Source: Treponema sp. UBA6988
Lineage (GTDB): Bacteria > Spirochaetota > Spirochaetia > Treponematales > Treponemataceae
DNA length: 46,480 nt
Direction: 5' to 3'
Assembly: GCA_002448445.1 (NCBI GenBank)
Contig: DJYC01000008.1
Coordinates: 1-46,480 of the forward strand
Both the position numbers and the translations under genes were made by a program. How positions within the stretch are numbered: the stretch's first letter is position 1; every line of letters starts with the position of its first letter. The notes under the pieces were generated by a model that saw nothing but the letters and a program-made list of their open reading frames with translations, was not told the DNA's origin and made no database searches. This document shows positions 6,972 through 15,399 of this stretch, piece after piece.

Positions 6972-8675
6972 CTAAAGTGCTATCTGGTTAAGGGCAGAGA
7001 CTACCGCGTCTACACCCGCACGTCCTACGCTGGTTGACTTTCCAGCCCCCCAGTACTGCTTTCCGTCCTGGGTTGTAAGCTGAACATAGGCCATTGCAAA
7101 AGTGTTGTTGCCTTTTCCAATGCTGTGCTCGTGGAAGGCCGTTATGCTAAAGGCTGGTGCCGGCGTTTTTGAAAGTGCGCAACAGAATGCATCCAGAGGG
7201 CCGTTTCCCTTGTCTCCAATGGCATACTGCTTGCCCTTCCATGTAACGACTGCGCGGCAAAGAGTCTGCTCTTCTGCACCCTTTTCCTTAGAGCCTTCAA
7301 CATGGGTTTCTGCAAGGTCCACGATTGAAAGGTTCTTGTCTGCCTTAATCCACTGCTTTTCAAAGAGCTCGTAGATTTCGGAAGACTTAAGCTCGCGCTG
7401 TGCCTTGTCCGCAGCATCTTTTATGACTGCACCGAGTGCCGGATGCATGGCCTTTGGAAGAACAAGCCCGTACTCCTGCTCAAGGATGTATGCTGAACCA
7501 CCCTTTCCTGACTGGCTGTTTATGCGGATAATTCCTTCGTATTCGCGGCCAATGTCGTGCGGATCGATTAAGAGGTAGGGAACATCCCACAAGGCATTTT
7601 CCTTCTGTTTTGCCCGGGCTGCCATTCCCTTGCGGATAGCGTCCTGGTGGCTTCCGCTAAAGGCTGTAAAGACAAGCTCTCCTGCATAAGGCGTGCGCGG
7701 AGGAATTTCCATGCCCGTGTATTCCATGTACTTTTGGGCAACTGCCGGCAAGTCGCGGAGGTCAAGCATTGGGTCAACCCCCTGGCTGAACATGTTGAGC
7801 GCTACGTTTACAATGTCAAGGTTTCCAGTGCGCTCTCCGTTTCCAAAGAGGCAGCCTTCAACACGGTCGGCTCCGGCCAAAAGCCCCAGTTCTGCGGATG
7901 CAACGCCTGTTCCGCGGTCATTGTGGCAGTGGGTGCTTACGATTACGCTGTCACGGTCACTTATGTGTGAGCAGAAGTATTCAATCTGGTCTGCGTAGAC
8001 GTTGGGCGTGGCACATTCAACTGTAGTCGGCAGGTTCATGATGATTTTATTGTCCGGTGAGCAGCCCCACTCCTTTTTAACAGCCTCACAAATTTCTACG
8101 GCGTAGTCAATTTCCGTCATGGAAAAACTTTCCGGTGAATATTCAAGGCGGATTTTCTTTAAGTCTTCAGGAGAAAGGCATGACTTTATGCAGCGCACAC
8201 CGTCTATGGCAATCTGCTTGATTTCTTCCTTAGTCTTTCCAAAGGTGTATTTTCTCTGGGCAGGCGAAGTTGAATTGTAGATGTGGAAAATTACGTTTGG
8301 GGCACCCTTAATTGCTTCCAGTGTCTTTTTTACCAAATGCTCGCGGGCCTGGCACAAGACCTGGATTGTTACGTCGTCGGGAATCCTCTTTTCGTCTATA
8401 AGGCGGCGGAGAAAGTCGTATTCGGTGTCGCTTGCGGCGGGGAAGCCAATTTCCACTTCCTTAAAGCCTGTCTTTACGATAAGGTCAAAAAATGCAAGCT
8501 TGGTTTCTATACCCATGGGGTTTACGAGGGCCTGGTTGCCGTCGCGAAGGTCTACGGAGCACCAAATTGGCGCCTTGGTGATGCGTGCGGCTGGCCACTT
8601 GCGGTTAGTCATTGGAATGTCCGCAATGGGAGCGTACTTGCCGGTCAAAGTTCCGTCGGGGTTCATTGAAGCCAT
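6972..8675 (-). CDS. leuA: 2-isopropylmalate synthase (type 2 LeuA)
   Basis: 567 residues. It condenses acetyl-CoA with 2-oxoisovalerate, the first committed step of leucine synthesis. The N-terminal TIM barrel shows CSVDLRDGNQAL (active-site Arg-Asp), the metal-binding HCHNDRGTG and NGERTGN. The region after about residue 430 is the regulatory domain through which leucine normally inhibits the enzyme (AVVTWKGKQYAIGDKGNGPL, GKSTSVGRAGVDAV). Length and a start of the MN..GTLTGKY kind fit the long type-2 (actinobacterial/proteobacterial) form. SD is AAGGAG, 5 bases before the ATG. An attenuator with a Leu-rich leader peptide lies upstream. No other leu gene follows in the window. Confidence 0.95.
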   Translation of the reverse strand: MASMNPDGTLTGKYAPIADIPMTNRKWPAARITKAPIWCSVDLRDGNQALVNPMGIETKLAFFDLIVKTGFKEVEIGFPAASDTEYDFLRRLIDEKRIPDDVTIQVLCQAREHLVKKTLEAIKGAPNVIFHIYNSTSPAQRKYTFGKTKEEIKQIAIDGVRCIKSCLSPEDLKKIRLEYSPESFSMTEIDYAVEICEAVKKEWGCSPDNKIIMNLPTTVECATPNVYADQIEYFCSHISDRDSVIVSTHCHNDRGTGVASAELGLLAGADRVEGCLFGNGERTGNLDIVNVALNMFSQGVDPMLDLRDLPAVAQKYMEYTGMEIPPRTPYAGELVFTAFSGSHQDAIRKGMAARAKQKENALWDVPYLLIDPHDIGREYEGIIRINSQSGKGGSAYILEQEYGLVLPKAMHPALGAVIKDAADKAQRELKSSEIYELFEKQWIKADKNLSIVDLAETHVEGSKEKGAEEQTLCRAVVTWKGKQYAIGDKGNGPLDAFCCALSKTPAPAFSITAFHEHSIGKGNNTFAMAYVQLTTQDGKQYWGAGKSTSVGRAGVDAVVSALNQIAL

Positions 8676-8707
8676 AAAAATCTCCTTCTAAAGCAAAAAG
8701 TTTAAAA

Positions 8708-8739
8708 CAAAAAAGACCCGCTGCCGAAGCAACAGGTCT
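8708..8739 (-). terminator. leuA attenuator terminator
   Basis: On the minus strand AGACC-t-GTTGC, loop TTCG, GCAGC-g-GGTCT, then U6. Strong stem with tetraloop and U tract, located 30-60 bases before leuA and after the leader peptide. A second possible hairpin (8738-8744 pairing with 8763-8770) overlaps the foot of the terminator and could be the competing structure. Confidence 0.8.
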
Positions 8740-8773
8740 GTAAGTTACAAGTTAAAACTACCCTTACCAGCGC

Positions 8774-8827
8774 CTATTTTCGGCAATCAGAGAAGACTGA
8801 GCATAGTAGAAGTAGTGTTTTGTTCAT
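8774..8827 (-). CDS. Leucine leader peptide of the leuA attenuator
   Basis: A 17-residue reading frame, MNKTLLLLCSVFSDCRK, with four consecutive leucine codons (cta ctt cta cta), ending 35 bases before the attenuator terminator stem. This is the classic ribosome-stalling design: scarce Leu-tRNA stalls the ribosome on the Leu run and favours read-through into leuA. The ATG lies only six bases after a TATATT -10 and has no SD, so the leader peptide is probably translated from a leaderless transcript. The longer frame extending upstream to 8998 has no support as a start. Confidence 0.75.
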   Translation of the reverse strand: MNKTLLLLCSVFSDCRK

Positions 8828-8833
8828 AAGCTT

Positions 8834-8862
8834 AATATACAACTTTATTTCGCAAGTGTCAA
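8834..8862 (-). promoter_or_regulatory. leuA promoter
   Basis: TTGACA (minus strand, 8857-8862), a 17-base spacer, and TATATT (8834-8839): a near-consensus sigma-70 promoter placed to start at or just before the leader-peptide ATG (8827). Confidence 0.8.
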
Positions 8863-9057
8863 GCGATGCAAGTATCAGGCGACAGTCTATGTCTTGGGAA
8901 CTTCTTTTTCTGCGGCGCTTTTGTATGCAAAACACCCGCGTCCCAAAAGAACACTTGCCATTTTCTTTATAACAATAGCGCCATGGAGGGCGCGTCAATT
9001 GTTTGCTGTCACTTTCAAAAAATTTTGATGTAAAATTATAAGAAAAAGTGATGTTTT
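8863..9057. other. Host-prophage junction region; candidate left end of the prophage
   Basis: No gene is supported. Host sequence ends somewhere here. TGTTTGCTGTC... beginning at 9000 has the TG start typical of Mu-type ends, and an inverted pair TCACTTT (9009-9015)/AAAGTGA (9045-9051) could be transposase-binding sequence. The right end and target duplication are outside the window, so the exact junction is unproven. A GCGCC...GGCGC hairpin lies near 8979-8994. Confidence 0.3.
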
Positions 9058-9357
9058 TTATGGTTCTATCTGGGGTAAAACGGGGCTTTTTGGGGCGGTT
9101 TTTTGCTCAAGATTCAGAGGTTTATCCGCAAGATAATTGTTGTTTATGTAAGCCAGAACAAAGGATTTGGCCAATTCAAGTTGTCCATCCTGGACCATGC
9201 GCTCGATTGTGGGCTCAGATATATTCAGTATGCTTGCGGCTTGGTTTACTGTAAGGTTTTCAGGTGTTCCTGGTAGCAAATCTATGTCATCATACGTTGT
9301 TGAAAGGAACTCTTTTGCAAGTTCCTCGTCAATATCGTTTTCTGTGATTATACTCAT
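9058..9357 (-). CDS. Small phage protein with helix-turn-helix (excisionase-like)
   Basis: 99 residues, last gene of the leftward early operon. The middle, LTVNQAASILNISEPTIERM, followed by VQDGQLEL, is a MerR/excisionase-type helix-turn-helix. An acidic N-terminus (ENDIDEELAKEFLSTTYDD) and a Pro/Gln-rich tail flank it. The ATG at 9357 is favoured (AAGGAG upstream); a TTG nine bases earlier is possible. It overlaps the last codons of the intact-frame form of the C5 methyltransferase, so the two were once coupled. Antitoxin or regulator roles are both possible; partner unknown. Confidence 0.6.
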   Translation of the reverse strand: MSIITENDIDEELAKEFLSTTYDDIDLLPGTPENLTVNQAASILNISEPTIERMVQDGQLELAKSFVLAYINNNYLADKPLNLEQKTAPKSPVLPQIEP

Positions 9358-9358
9358 T

Positions 9359-10596
9359 CTATGCAATCTCCTTTAAATATGCTGACAACAAGGCGTTTGC
9401 AAATCCTGGCGGCACTGCGTTGCCTATCTGTTTAACTACCTCACTTTTGTTTCCGGCAAACTTGTAGTTGCTTGGAAATCAGTTGCAGCAGCCAGTTCAT
9501 GCGGCTGTAACATTCTGAAACCGATGTCTATTCCATCAGGAATTACGATACCGAAGCGGTCTTTTGTTGTGACTGTTGGAAGTGGTTCTTCAACAGGTCG
9601 AGCCTTTCCATTGCCGTAGTATTCAACGATGATTGGAGATACCAGACAATGTTCCTGCTTTGTGCAGACCGTAGGTAATGGCTTGTCGATTGTTCTGCTT
9701 CTGTCTTTTGCGCTGGTCTGTCCTATGCTCATAATGAAAGGCTGAATCAATGCGTAGTGTGCGCCGGATGTTGTGACTGTCGGGAGTGGTTTTTCAAGGC
9801 TTCTTACTGTGCTGGTTCCACGGAGAATTGCAAGAAAAGGTTCTGCAGAATCCTTCCAATATTTTTTGATTCCGTATTCGATTCGGCGTATTGTGGCAGG
9901 TGCAAGAGGCTTTTTTCTGTTCCTGATTGAGGGGCATGGAATTGACCAGTCTATGATGTCTTTTGCGGCTTTCCATTTGGGCAGTTTATCGCCTGTCTCT
10001 GAATTAGTTGGCTCTGGCCAGATGATTTTTTTACCGCCTTTTGCGGCCTGGATAAAGAGTCTTCTTCTTGTTGTTGGTACTCCGAAGTCAGCTGCACAAA
10101 GGATTTTCCACTCAACGGTATAGCCGAGTGATTCAAGAGCAAGTATAAAAGAACGGAAGACATCACCTTTGCGTGCAGGATCTGGCTTTCCGTTCTCGTC
10201 AAGCGGTCCCCAGGATGTGAACTCCGGCACGTTTTCTATGATGATTCTGCCGATATAAAGTTCCTGAGCCCATTTGCAGATTTCCCACGCTGTTGCTCTG
10301 CTCTGATCGCTTCGGGGTCTGCCACCTCTGGCATTTGAATGATGTGTACACTCAGGGCTTGCCCATAGCAAATCAAGCTTTCCACCAGGAACAACATTTG
10401 TTGGGTCAAGATTCTGAACTGGCTCTTCGTAGTGCTCTGCAAAAGGATAGTTTGCCGTGTGTGTTTCTATGGCTCTTTTCCAATGATTTATTGCACTGAG
10501 TTTTATGTCAAAATGATACTGTTTTGCAGCTTGTGTGATGCCAGTGCTTTCTCCACCACCACCGCAGAACATATCAACGATTTGTAATTGTTTCAT
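9359..10596 (-). pseudogene. C5 cytosine DNA methyltransferase, frameshifted near the 3' end
   Basis: Motif I MFCGGGGESTG (residues 9-19), the catalytic-cysteine region WASPECTHHSNARGG (C83), and motif VI ENVPEF (121-126) identify a phage-type C5 DNA methyltransferase. As read, the frame ends at 9436 with ...TDFQATTSLPETKVR (386 residues). If one T is restored in the run read from 9476-9478, the frame continues to 9359 as TDFPSNYKFAGNKSEVVKQI and GNAVPPGFANALL, which are the conserved motifs IX-X and C-terminus (412 residues). Motif X contributes to the cofactor pocket, so the truncated form may be weak or inactive. It could protect phage DNA from host restriction. Confidence 0.75.
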
Positions 10597-10605
10597 ATTC
10601 TGTTC

Positions 10606-10956
10606 CTATGCAGTTTTCTTTTCTTCCGGTTCTCTGTGCGGAAGTGTTTTTAAGTATGCGTAAAAGGCGGCTTCCAAATCCTCGGCGGGGTCTATGAGGT
10701 ATTCTGCCAGGCTCCACCAGGGGATGCGGATGATTGTGTCGCGAATTACGATGCAGTCGAGCTTGTAGTAGTTGAGCAATGTCTGGATTTCGTCGTAGGT
10801 GAGATGGAGCAGGCCTGCGGCTTCCCTGACTTTGTACATGTACTGCCAGCCCTGATCTGCGCTGTCGATTATCCGGCGGATCAGGGACTGTTTCTGTCCG
10901 TCGGTCAGAGGCGGTTGCGACATTTCTTCCTTTGAAAACAGCCACGCTTCCTTCAT
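10606..10956 (-). CDS. Phage early protein, unknown function
   Basis: 116 residues. The ATG at 10956 overlaps the gemA stop in an ATGA arrangement, pointing to translational coupling; the longer frame upstream is the gemA shadow. Contents include a helical segment (LTDGQKQSLIRRIIDSADQG), LTYDEIQTLLNYYKLDCIV, which could be a helix-turn-helix, and an acidic, Pro-Glu-Lys tail. In Mu-like phages this slot after gemA often holds small regulators of late transcription (Mor/C). The HTH-like middle part would allow that, but I do not recognise a Mor signature. Confidence 0.55.
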   Translation of the reverse strand: MKEAWLFSKEEMSQPPLTDGQKQSLIRRIIDSADQGWQYMYKVREAAGLLHLTYDEIQTLLNYYKLDCIVIRDTIIRIPWWSLAEYLIDPAEDLEAAFYAYLKTLPHREPEEKKTA

Positions 10957-11369
10957 TTCTTTTCGTGCTCCCTGCGCTCCGTCTTTGACAGGAATGCCAT
11001 GATGCTCCTGAGCTCGTTCTCGCCGCATTTTGTGTAGGATTCCTTTTTGAACCTTGTCTGCACAAAGCTGTCCAGGCGGTCCTTCCATCCTGAGCCAAGG
11101 ATTTTTCTTGAACGTGCGGAAACGGCATCAAGCAAAGTGGGCTGTTCCTTTTTGTAATAAAAGCGGAATGTTTTTTTGTTCTGCTTCTCCAAAACGGTAT
11201 TAAGATCATTAAATACAGCGCGGAGTTCCTGCATTGAACAGTCAGAGCAGCTTTCTTTTCCGGTTGCGCCTGATACGATAATTCTGTATGTTGAGTCATC
11301 AAGACCTGCAGAAGTTTTCTGCACGTGTATGAGACCGATCAGGCGGCTTCTGTTTGATTTTTGTTCCAT
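10953..11369 (-). CDS. gemA: GemA / Mu gp16-like protein
   Basis: 138 residues. The opening RSRLIGLIHVQKTSAGLDDS followed by TYR and a ...SC..CS..EL.AV...L pattern fits the GemA/gp16 family of Mu-like phages, an early protein reported to affect host gene expression and DNA supercoiling. The C-terminal part (WKDRLDSFVQTRFKKESYTK) may bind DNA. It overlaps the small gene before it by 31 bases and the next gene by an ATGA, as in a compact early operon. Confidence 0.7.
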   Translation of the reverse strand: MEQKSNRSRLIGLIHVQKTSAGLDDSTYRIIVSGATGKESCSDCSMQELRAVFNDLNTVLEKQNKKTFRFYYKKEQPTLLDAVSARSRKILGSGWKDRLDSFVQTRFKKESYTKCGENELRSIMAFLSKTERREHEKK

Positions 11370-11545
11370 CTGGTATTCTCCCTTGCGAGCCGTGCTGAAA
11401 CATCCGGCTGCTTATGCACACCGAAATCCCAGCCCCGCCTGTACGCTTTCCTGATTTCATCCGCAATGTACTCAAGATGATTTTCTTCTATATATCTCTC
11501 GCAATCCATGAAGGCACTGTCCTTAGACGCATTCAGCTTTTTCAT
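11339..11545 (-). CDS. Small phage early protein, unknown
   Basis: 68 residues: MKKLNASKDSAFMDCERYIE, then a helical EADEIRKAYRRGWDFG-type stretch. The ATG at 11545 is chosen because AAGGAG lies six bases upstream; a second ATG at 11551 abuts the SD and is unlikely. Charged, probably helical and soluble. It sits between MuB and GemA genes, a position filled by varied small genes in Mu-like phages. Confidence 0.6.
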   Translation of the reverse strand: MKKLNASKDSAFMDCERYIEENHLEYIADEIRKAYRRGWDFGVHKQPDVSARLARENTRWNKNQTEAA

Positions 11546-11555
11546 TTTCATCTCC

Positions 11556-12440
11556 TTATGCCGCACAGAGCTTGTCGAGCATGTTGTCGGTGATGGTGGC
11601 AAGGCCGGATGCTTTCGCCATCTTGCTGATTGCTATTGAGTCGTTTACGATTGAGCGGAATCCTCCCTGGGCATGACGGACGAGTCTGTCGGCTGTGGAC
11701 GGCGTGATGTCGATTCCGGCCGCCTCATGGTAGTAGGCTGCGACATCCACGGCATGGGCCCGGTCGAACAGTACGATTGGATTCCTGATTCTGCTTCTGA
11801 GCCTGGGGATTCTGTCTGTCTTTGTCTTCAATCCTTCCTCCCCGACGAGCAGGAAAGGAAGCTGGCAGCGTTCGTTCAGGGCACGGATTATCTCAAGGTA
11901 GCGGACGGGGAGCTTGTCGGCCTCGTCAATGATTACGAGTTTCCTTGCGTACTTGCAGTTCTCCTCAAGCACGCTGAGACATTCTCCGAAGCTGTGAGGC
12001 CTTGTGTGCGCAACGGACTCGCAGATGTCGCGCAAAAGCTGTGTCTTTGTAGATCCATCCACAAAAAGCACGTAGGACGCATTCGGGTTTTCCTGGACAT
12101 ACCATTTTGCGGAGTGTGTCTTTCCCCGCTCGGCGGTTCCGATTGCCATTCCGATTGATGACGACATGGTTCCGTCCGGTGCCGAAAGGTCATCCGCAAG
12201 GGACTTGAAGCGTGAGACGCTCGGAGTGAGCACCAGCACGTCGGTGTCAATCGCGATGCCCTGTGGTATACTCTTTGTGTAGCCCGCATTCTTGAGGCGT
12301 TCGATGTACTCAACTTCCTTATCCTGCCAGTTCGGGTAGTTCTGGTGGCAGATTTTGACGATTTGGGATTTGTCAACTCCGATGATGCGGGCTGCTTCCT
12401 GCATGGACAGCCTGTTGTTTTCAATCCAGTTTCTCAACAT
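11556..12440 (-). CDS. MuB-type AAA+ ATPase, transposition target selector
   Basis: 294 residues. An N-terminal HTH (LSMQEAARIIGVDKSQIVKI, 11-30) precedes the ATPase core with Walker A GTAERGKT (101-108) and Walker B LVIIDEADKL (168-177), then an arginine-rich sensor region and a helical C-terminal domain. MuB coats target DNA, blocks insertion near itself and activates the transposase. The SD AGGAGG is well placed. It follows the transposase gene with 11 bases between, the usual A-B order. Confidence 0.9.
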   Translation of the reverse strand: MLRNWIENNRLSMQEAARIIGVDKSQIVKICHQNYPNWQDKEVEYIERLKNAGYTKSIPQGIAIDTDVLVLTPSVSRFKSLADDLSAPDGTMSSSIGMAIGTAERGKTHSAKWYVQENPNASYVLFVDGSTKTQLLRDICESVAHTRPHSFGECLSVLEENCKYARKLVIIDEADKLPVRYLEIIRALNERCQLPFLLVGEEGLKTKTDRIPRLRSRIRNPIVLFDRAHAVDVAAYYHEAAGIDITPSTADRLVRHAQGGFRSIVNDSIAISKMAKASGLATITDNMLDKLCAA

Positions 12441-12451
12441 AATTTTTCCTC

Positions 12452-14512
12452 CTATCTGTTGAATTTGTCCCTGACATAAGACGAGAAGTAGTTTTCCTCG
12501 CTTGATGTCATTTTGCTCTCGTAGTCAAACTTGAAGTCCATGTCCTCGCGGCTCAGGTGCTCTCCTGAGTAGAGCTGGTTCAAGATGTATTCATAACGCT
12601 CGCGGTCGGTGTAGAATACCGGCTTTCCGTGGGCGCGGAGTACGTTCTCGCTTCCGATTCTTGCTGCAAGCGTCTCAAGGAAATCCTCCTGGGAAAGTGT
12701 CTCTTCCCGGCGGTTGAATGATTCCGGCATCGCTCCGAATTCTTCCCTGTGCCTGCTCACCGCAAGAGGAATTTCCCGCTCCTCCTCTTTTTCCGCGTCA
12801 GCTTTTTTTATAACTGGTGTCGGAATCACCTGTTCCGGCGTGGTGTACTCAAGCTGATTCTGTACCGACTGTTCCGCCAGGTCTTCCGCCGCGTGAAGCT
12901 CCTCGAACTTCTTTGGCTCTGACAGAACCCTTATGTTTTTGTTCTGGGTCGCAAGGTTGAAGGCTTCCTGGACTGTGCGCATGTTGCGTTTCTTCCATTT
13001 AAGCTGCTCAATCATCTCCTGCTCGTTCAGCATGTCTATTTTCTTGACGGGCCGCAGTGCGATTGCGTGATTTGTTCCCGGCTCTATCGCGAACACTCCG
13101 AGGTCAAGGTTCTCCGGGTCGTAGCGGATCTCCACTTTCTGTCGGTTGTAGGCGACGAGGGTTCCACGGTTCTGCAGGATCATCTCCTGCGTCAGGTCCG
13201 GCCCGATGTACTCAGTGCCGTTGAGCTCGATGCGGTCTCCCTTAACCTGGCGGAAGGTGCTTTCCATGAACAGGTAGGCTTCGTCACGCGGGTCAATCAT
13301 TGTAGGCATCCAGCCGCCGCGCTTGTACTCTTCGAACTTTTCTTTCGGTGTACAGCCCAGTGTGGAGTGGACGCGGTTTTCGTAGATGTCGATTGCCCTC
13401 ACGACCTGATGGATGAACTCATCGTAGGTGAGGATGTAGCCGCTCTGCTTCTGCCATTCAAGACGTTTGGTCGCCTGTTCTTCTTCCGGCGCGGAAATTG
13501 CCAGTCCCTTCACAAGTCCGGGCAGGCACTGGTCGCGCAGAATCTGCTCAAGCGTGTTGAAGAAACGCTCGATTGGCTTTGTCTTTGCGTTCTTTACGCG
13601 GGCAAATATCCTGCGGTGCTGCTTTTCCCACTCCGCCTTTGTCGGAACCACGTCTACGACAAGACCCTCCGTGTCCTCCACGATGTAGCGTCCGTTGTCG
13701 GCATGGTACAGGTCGGCCTCGTCCAGAAAGCGCACTCCGTAGCTCTGGAGACGCTCCACAATCTGGGACGCGAGCTGTGACTTTTCGCTCGTACCGTTGT
13801 CGTTGTAGGTGCTCTCGAACTTGCCGAAGCGTTTGATTCCCATGCGCAGGGCACGTGTTACGGTGTAGGTGTTGTACGCGATGTCGAAGCTGATTCCGTA
13901 TACAAGACGTGTCGCCATGTCCAGCCAGAGATAGCACTCCGCCCTGATGTACCTGTCCTTTGTGCCTGTGGCGTTCGGGTTGAGGCACCAGAAGTCGAAG
14001 ATGTGCTGGTCTCCTACTATCAGCTGGAACGGCGTGAGCTTAGAGAGGTCGCGGCTTATGTAGAACATGTTGTCCAGTGCCCTCTGGCCGCCCTTGGCAA
14101 GAAGCTTCATGGCAGGGCTGATGTTCCTTGCGTGGACGTATGCGCTCGCCTCGCTTCCTATCTGCCATCCCTGACGCTCAGCCTCCTCCCTAGTGCAGTT
14201 GTAGGCGTTTCGGACTGTGCATCCTCCGACCTCCTTGATCGCAGCGAGAAGGAAGTTTGTGAAGAAGCTCAGGGCCTCATCGCTCCATGCGTACACGTGC
14301 CGTCCCTGCCTGCCTTCCGGCAATGCGAACATGGACCCGCTTTCCATCCTGCGTACATAACGCTGGACGGTGGGGACTGATATGCTGAACTGCCGGGCGA
14401 TCTGCTCGTAGGCCTTTGCCTTTGAGATGAGGGGGCTGCGCTTTCGGAACGCGTCGTACACCGCCGCACGGAGGGGATATTTTTTGTCCATGACGGGAAC
14501 GAAGGGTGTCAT
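12452..14512 (-). CDS. MuA-type DDE transposase
   Basis: 686 residues, close to MuA (663). N-terminal HTH modules (SKAKAYEQIARQFSISVPTV, about 30-50) bind the phage ends. The RNase H-like core supplies D168 (VGDQHIFDFW), D238 (TYNDNGTSEKSQ) and E315 (KPIERFFNTLEQ). A beta-barrel domain follows (FMESTFRQVKGDRIELNG..Y), and a charged C-terminal region matches the part of MuA that contacts MuB. The start at 14512 has AGGAG six bases upstream. It performs integration and replicative transposition of the phage genome, whose left end should lie near 9000. Confidence 0.93.
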   Translation of the reverse strand: MTPFVPVMDKKYPLRAAVYDAFRKRSPLISKAKAYEQIARQFSISVPTVQRYVRRMESGSMFALPEGRQGRHVYAWSDEALSFFTNFLLAAIKEVGGCTVRNAYNCTREEAERQGWQIGSEASAYVHARNISPAMKLLAKGGQRALDNMFYISRDLSKLTPFQLIVGDQHIFDFWCLNPNATGTKDRYIRAECYLWLDMATRLVYGISFDIAYNTYTVTRALRMGIKRFGKFESTYNDNGTSEKSQLASQIVERLQSYGVRFLDEADLYHADNGRYIVEDTEGLVVDVVPTKAEWEKQHRRIFARVKNAKTKPIERFFNTLEQILRDQCLPGLVKGLAISAPEEEQATKRLEWQKQSGYILTYDEFIHQVVRAIDIYENRVHSTLGCTPKEKFEEYKRGGWMPTMIDPRDEAYLFMESTFRQVKGDRIELNGTEYIGPDLTQEMILQNRGTLVAYNRQKVEIRYDPENLDLGVFAIEPGTNHAIALRPVKKIDMLNEQEMIEQLKWKKRNMRTVQEAFNLATQNKNIRVLSEPKKFEELHAAEDLAEQSVQNQLEYTTPEQVIPTPVIKKADAEKEEEREIPLAVSRHREEFGAMPESFNRREETLSQEDFLETLAARIGSENVLRAHGKPVFYTDRERYEYILNQLYSGEHLSREDMDFKFDYESKMTSSEENYFSSYVRDKFNR

Positions 14513-14515
14513 GCT

Positions 14516-15340
14516 TTACTCCTGTACTCCTGTGAACGCGTTGAGCTCCCTGTCCTGCTCGGCGATTTCGTTTACGAGCTGGCGGACGCGGAGACCTATG
14601 TTGCAGACTGCGGCAAGGCGTGTCTGGGGATTCTCGAAGCTTGAGAGGAACGCGGACAGCATGTCGAAGACCTCAAGCTGGGCCCTCATCTGCTCCTTGC
14701 TCTCAAGGTTGATTTTTGTGTAGAGCTTTCCGTTTTTGAGCAGGGTCTGTGAGAAGTAGTCGTCGTCCCCCCAGTTGAGCTTGATTTTCTGCTTTCCCCA
14801 GGTGCGGGCAAGCTCGGCGAATCGCTCGTTGTCCTTGCGGCGGCGGTACTCTTCTTCACATCCAAGCTCGTTCCACCCTTCTTCATAGAGCCGTTCTCCG
14901 GTTGCCATCGCATGTGCGATAAGCTGCTCTTTTTTAGTCTGTAGCTGCTGAACTGCGGGACTGGTTCCGCCGACTTCAGGATTCGCATTCTTTGCGTTTT
15001 CAAGGGCATACTCTTCCGGGGTGCGGAAGCTGTCCGTCGCGGGGTCGTACATCTTGAGCCATACGTAGGCGGTCTTCTTAGAGATTCCCACAAGCTCAAG
15101 GAAGTCGCAGAATCCGAACGTCTGCGCGTCCTCGCTCCTGCGGTCTCCTCCCCTCTGGGCAAGGGCTGCGTGGGCTATGTAGAGCATCCGGCAGACATCG
15201 ACGCTTGCCTTTTTGAGGAGCTCAACCTTGGGGCGGAGCTCCTGGACTGCGGACTCCATGTTCCAGCCGTCTATCTCCTTCTGGAAGGGGAATGCCTGCT
15301 CGGGTGTAAGTGCTGTATTTGACGGTATTAGTTCGTTCAT
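14516..15340 (-). CDS. Phage early protein with HTH-like segment, unknown
   Basis: 274 residues, directly upstream of the transposase gene (3 bases apart). RGGDRRSEDAQTF and FLELVGISKKTAYVWLKMYD form a ParB-like or HTH-like DNA-binding segment (about residues 73-115). The rest is helical with a long C-terminal region ending in LRVRQLVNEIAEQDRELNAF. SD AAGGAG upstream of the ATG. It could help assemble the transposase complex or regulate the operon; no specific function can be assigned. Confidence 0.6.
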   Translation of the reverse strand: MNELIPSNTALTPEQAFPFQKEIDGWNMESAVQELRPKVELLKKASVDVCRMLYIAHAALAQRGGDRRSEDAQTFGFCDFLELVGISKKTAYVWLKMYDPATDSFRTPEEYALENAKNANPEVGGTSPAVQQLQTKKEQLIAHAMATGERLYEEGWNELGCEEEYRRRKDNERFAELARTWGKQKIKLNWGDDDYFSQTLLKNGKLYTKINLESKEQMRAQLEVFDMLSAFLSSFENPQTRLAAVCNIGLRVRQLVNEIAEQDRELNAFTGVQE

Positions 15341-15399
15341 TTTTTCAAGACTCCTTTGCCGGCAGGTGCCGACATCCAGCTTGCACCTGCCTGTTTATG

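Noticed and set aside
8676..8830. T-box riboswitch before leuA
   Set aside because: No T-box consensus or specifier-stem layout seen; the Leu-rich leader peptide explains the terminator better.
10574..11302. Minus-strand frame of 242 residues over GemA and the next gene
   Set aside because: Overlaps two better supported coupled genes in another frame and is Arg/Ser-rich like a frame shadow.
13067..13780. Long plus-strand frame opposite the MuA gene (237 residues)
   Set aside because: Entirely antisense to the transposase catalytic core; no RBS or family pattern.
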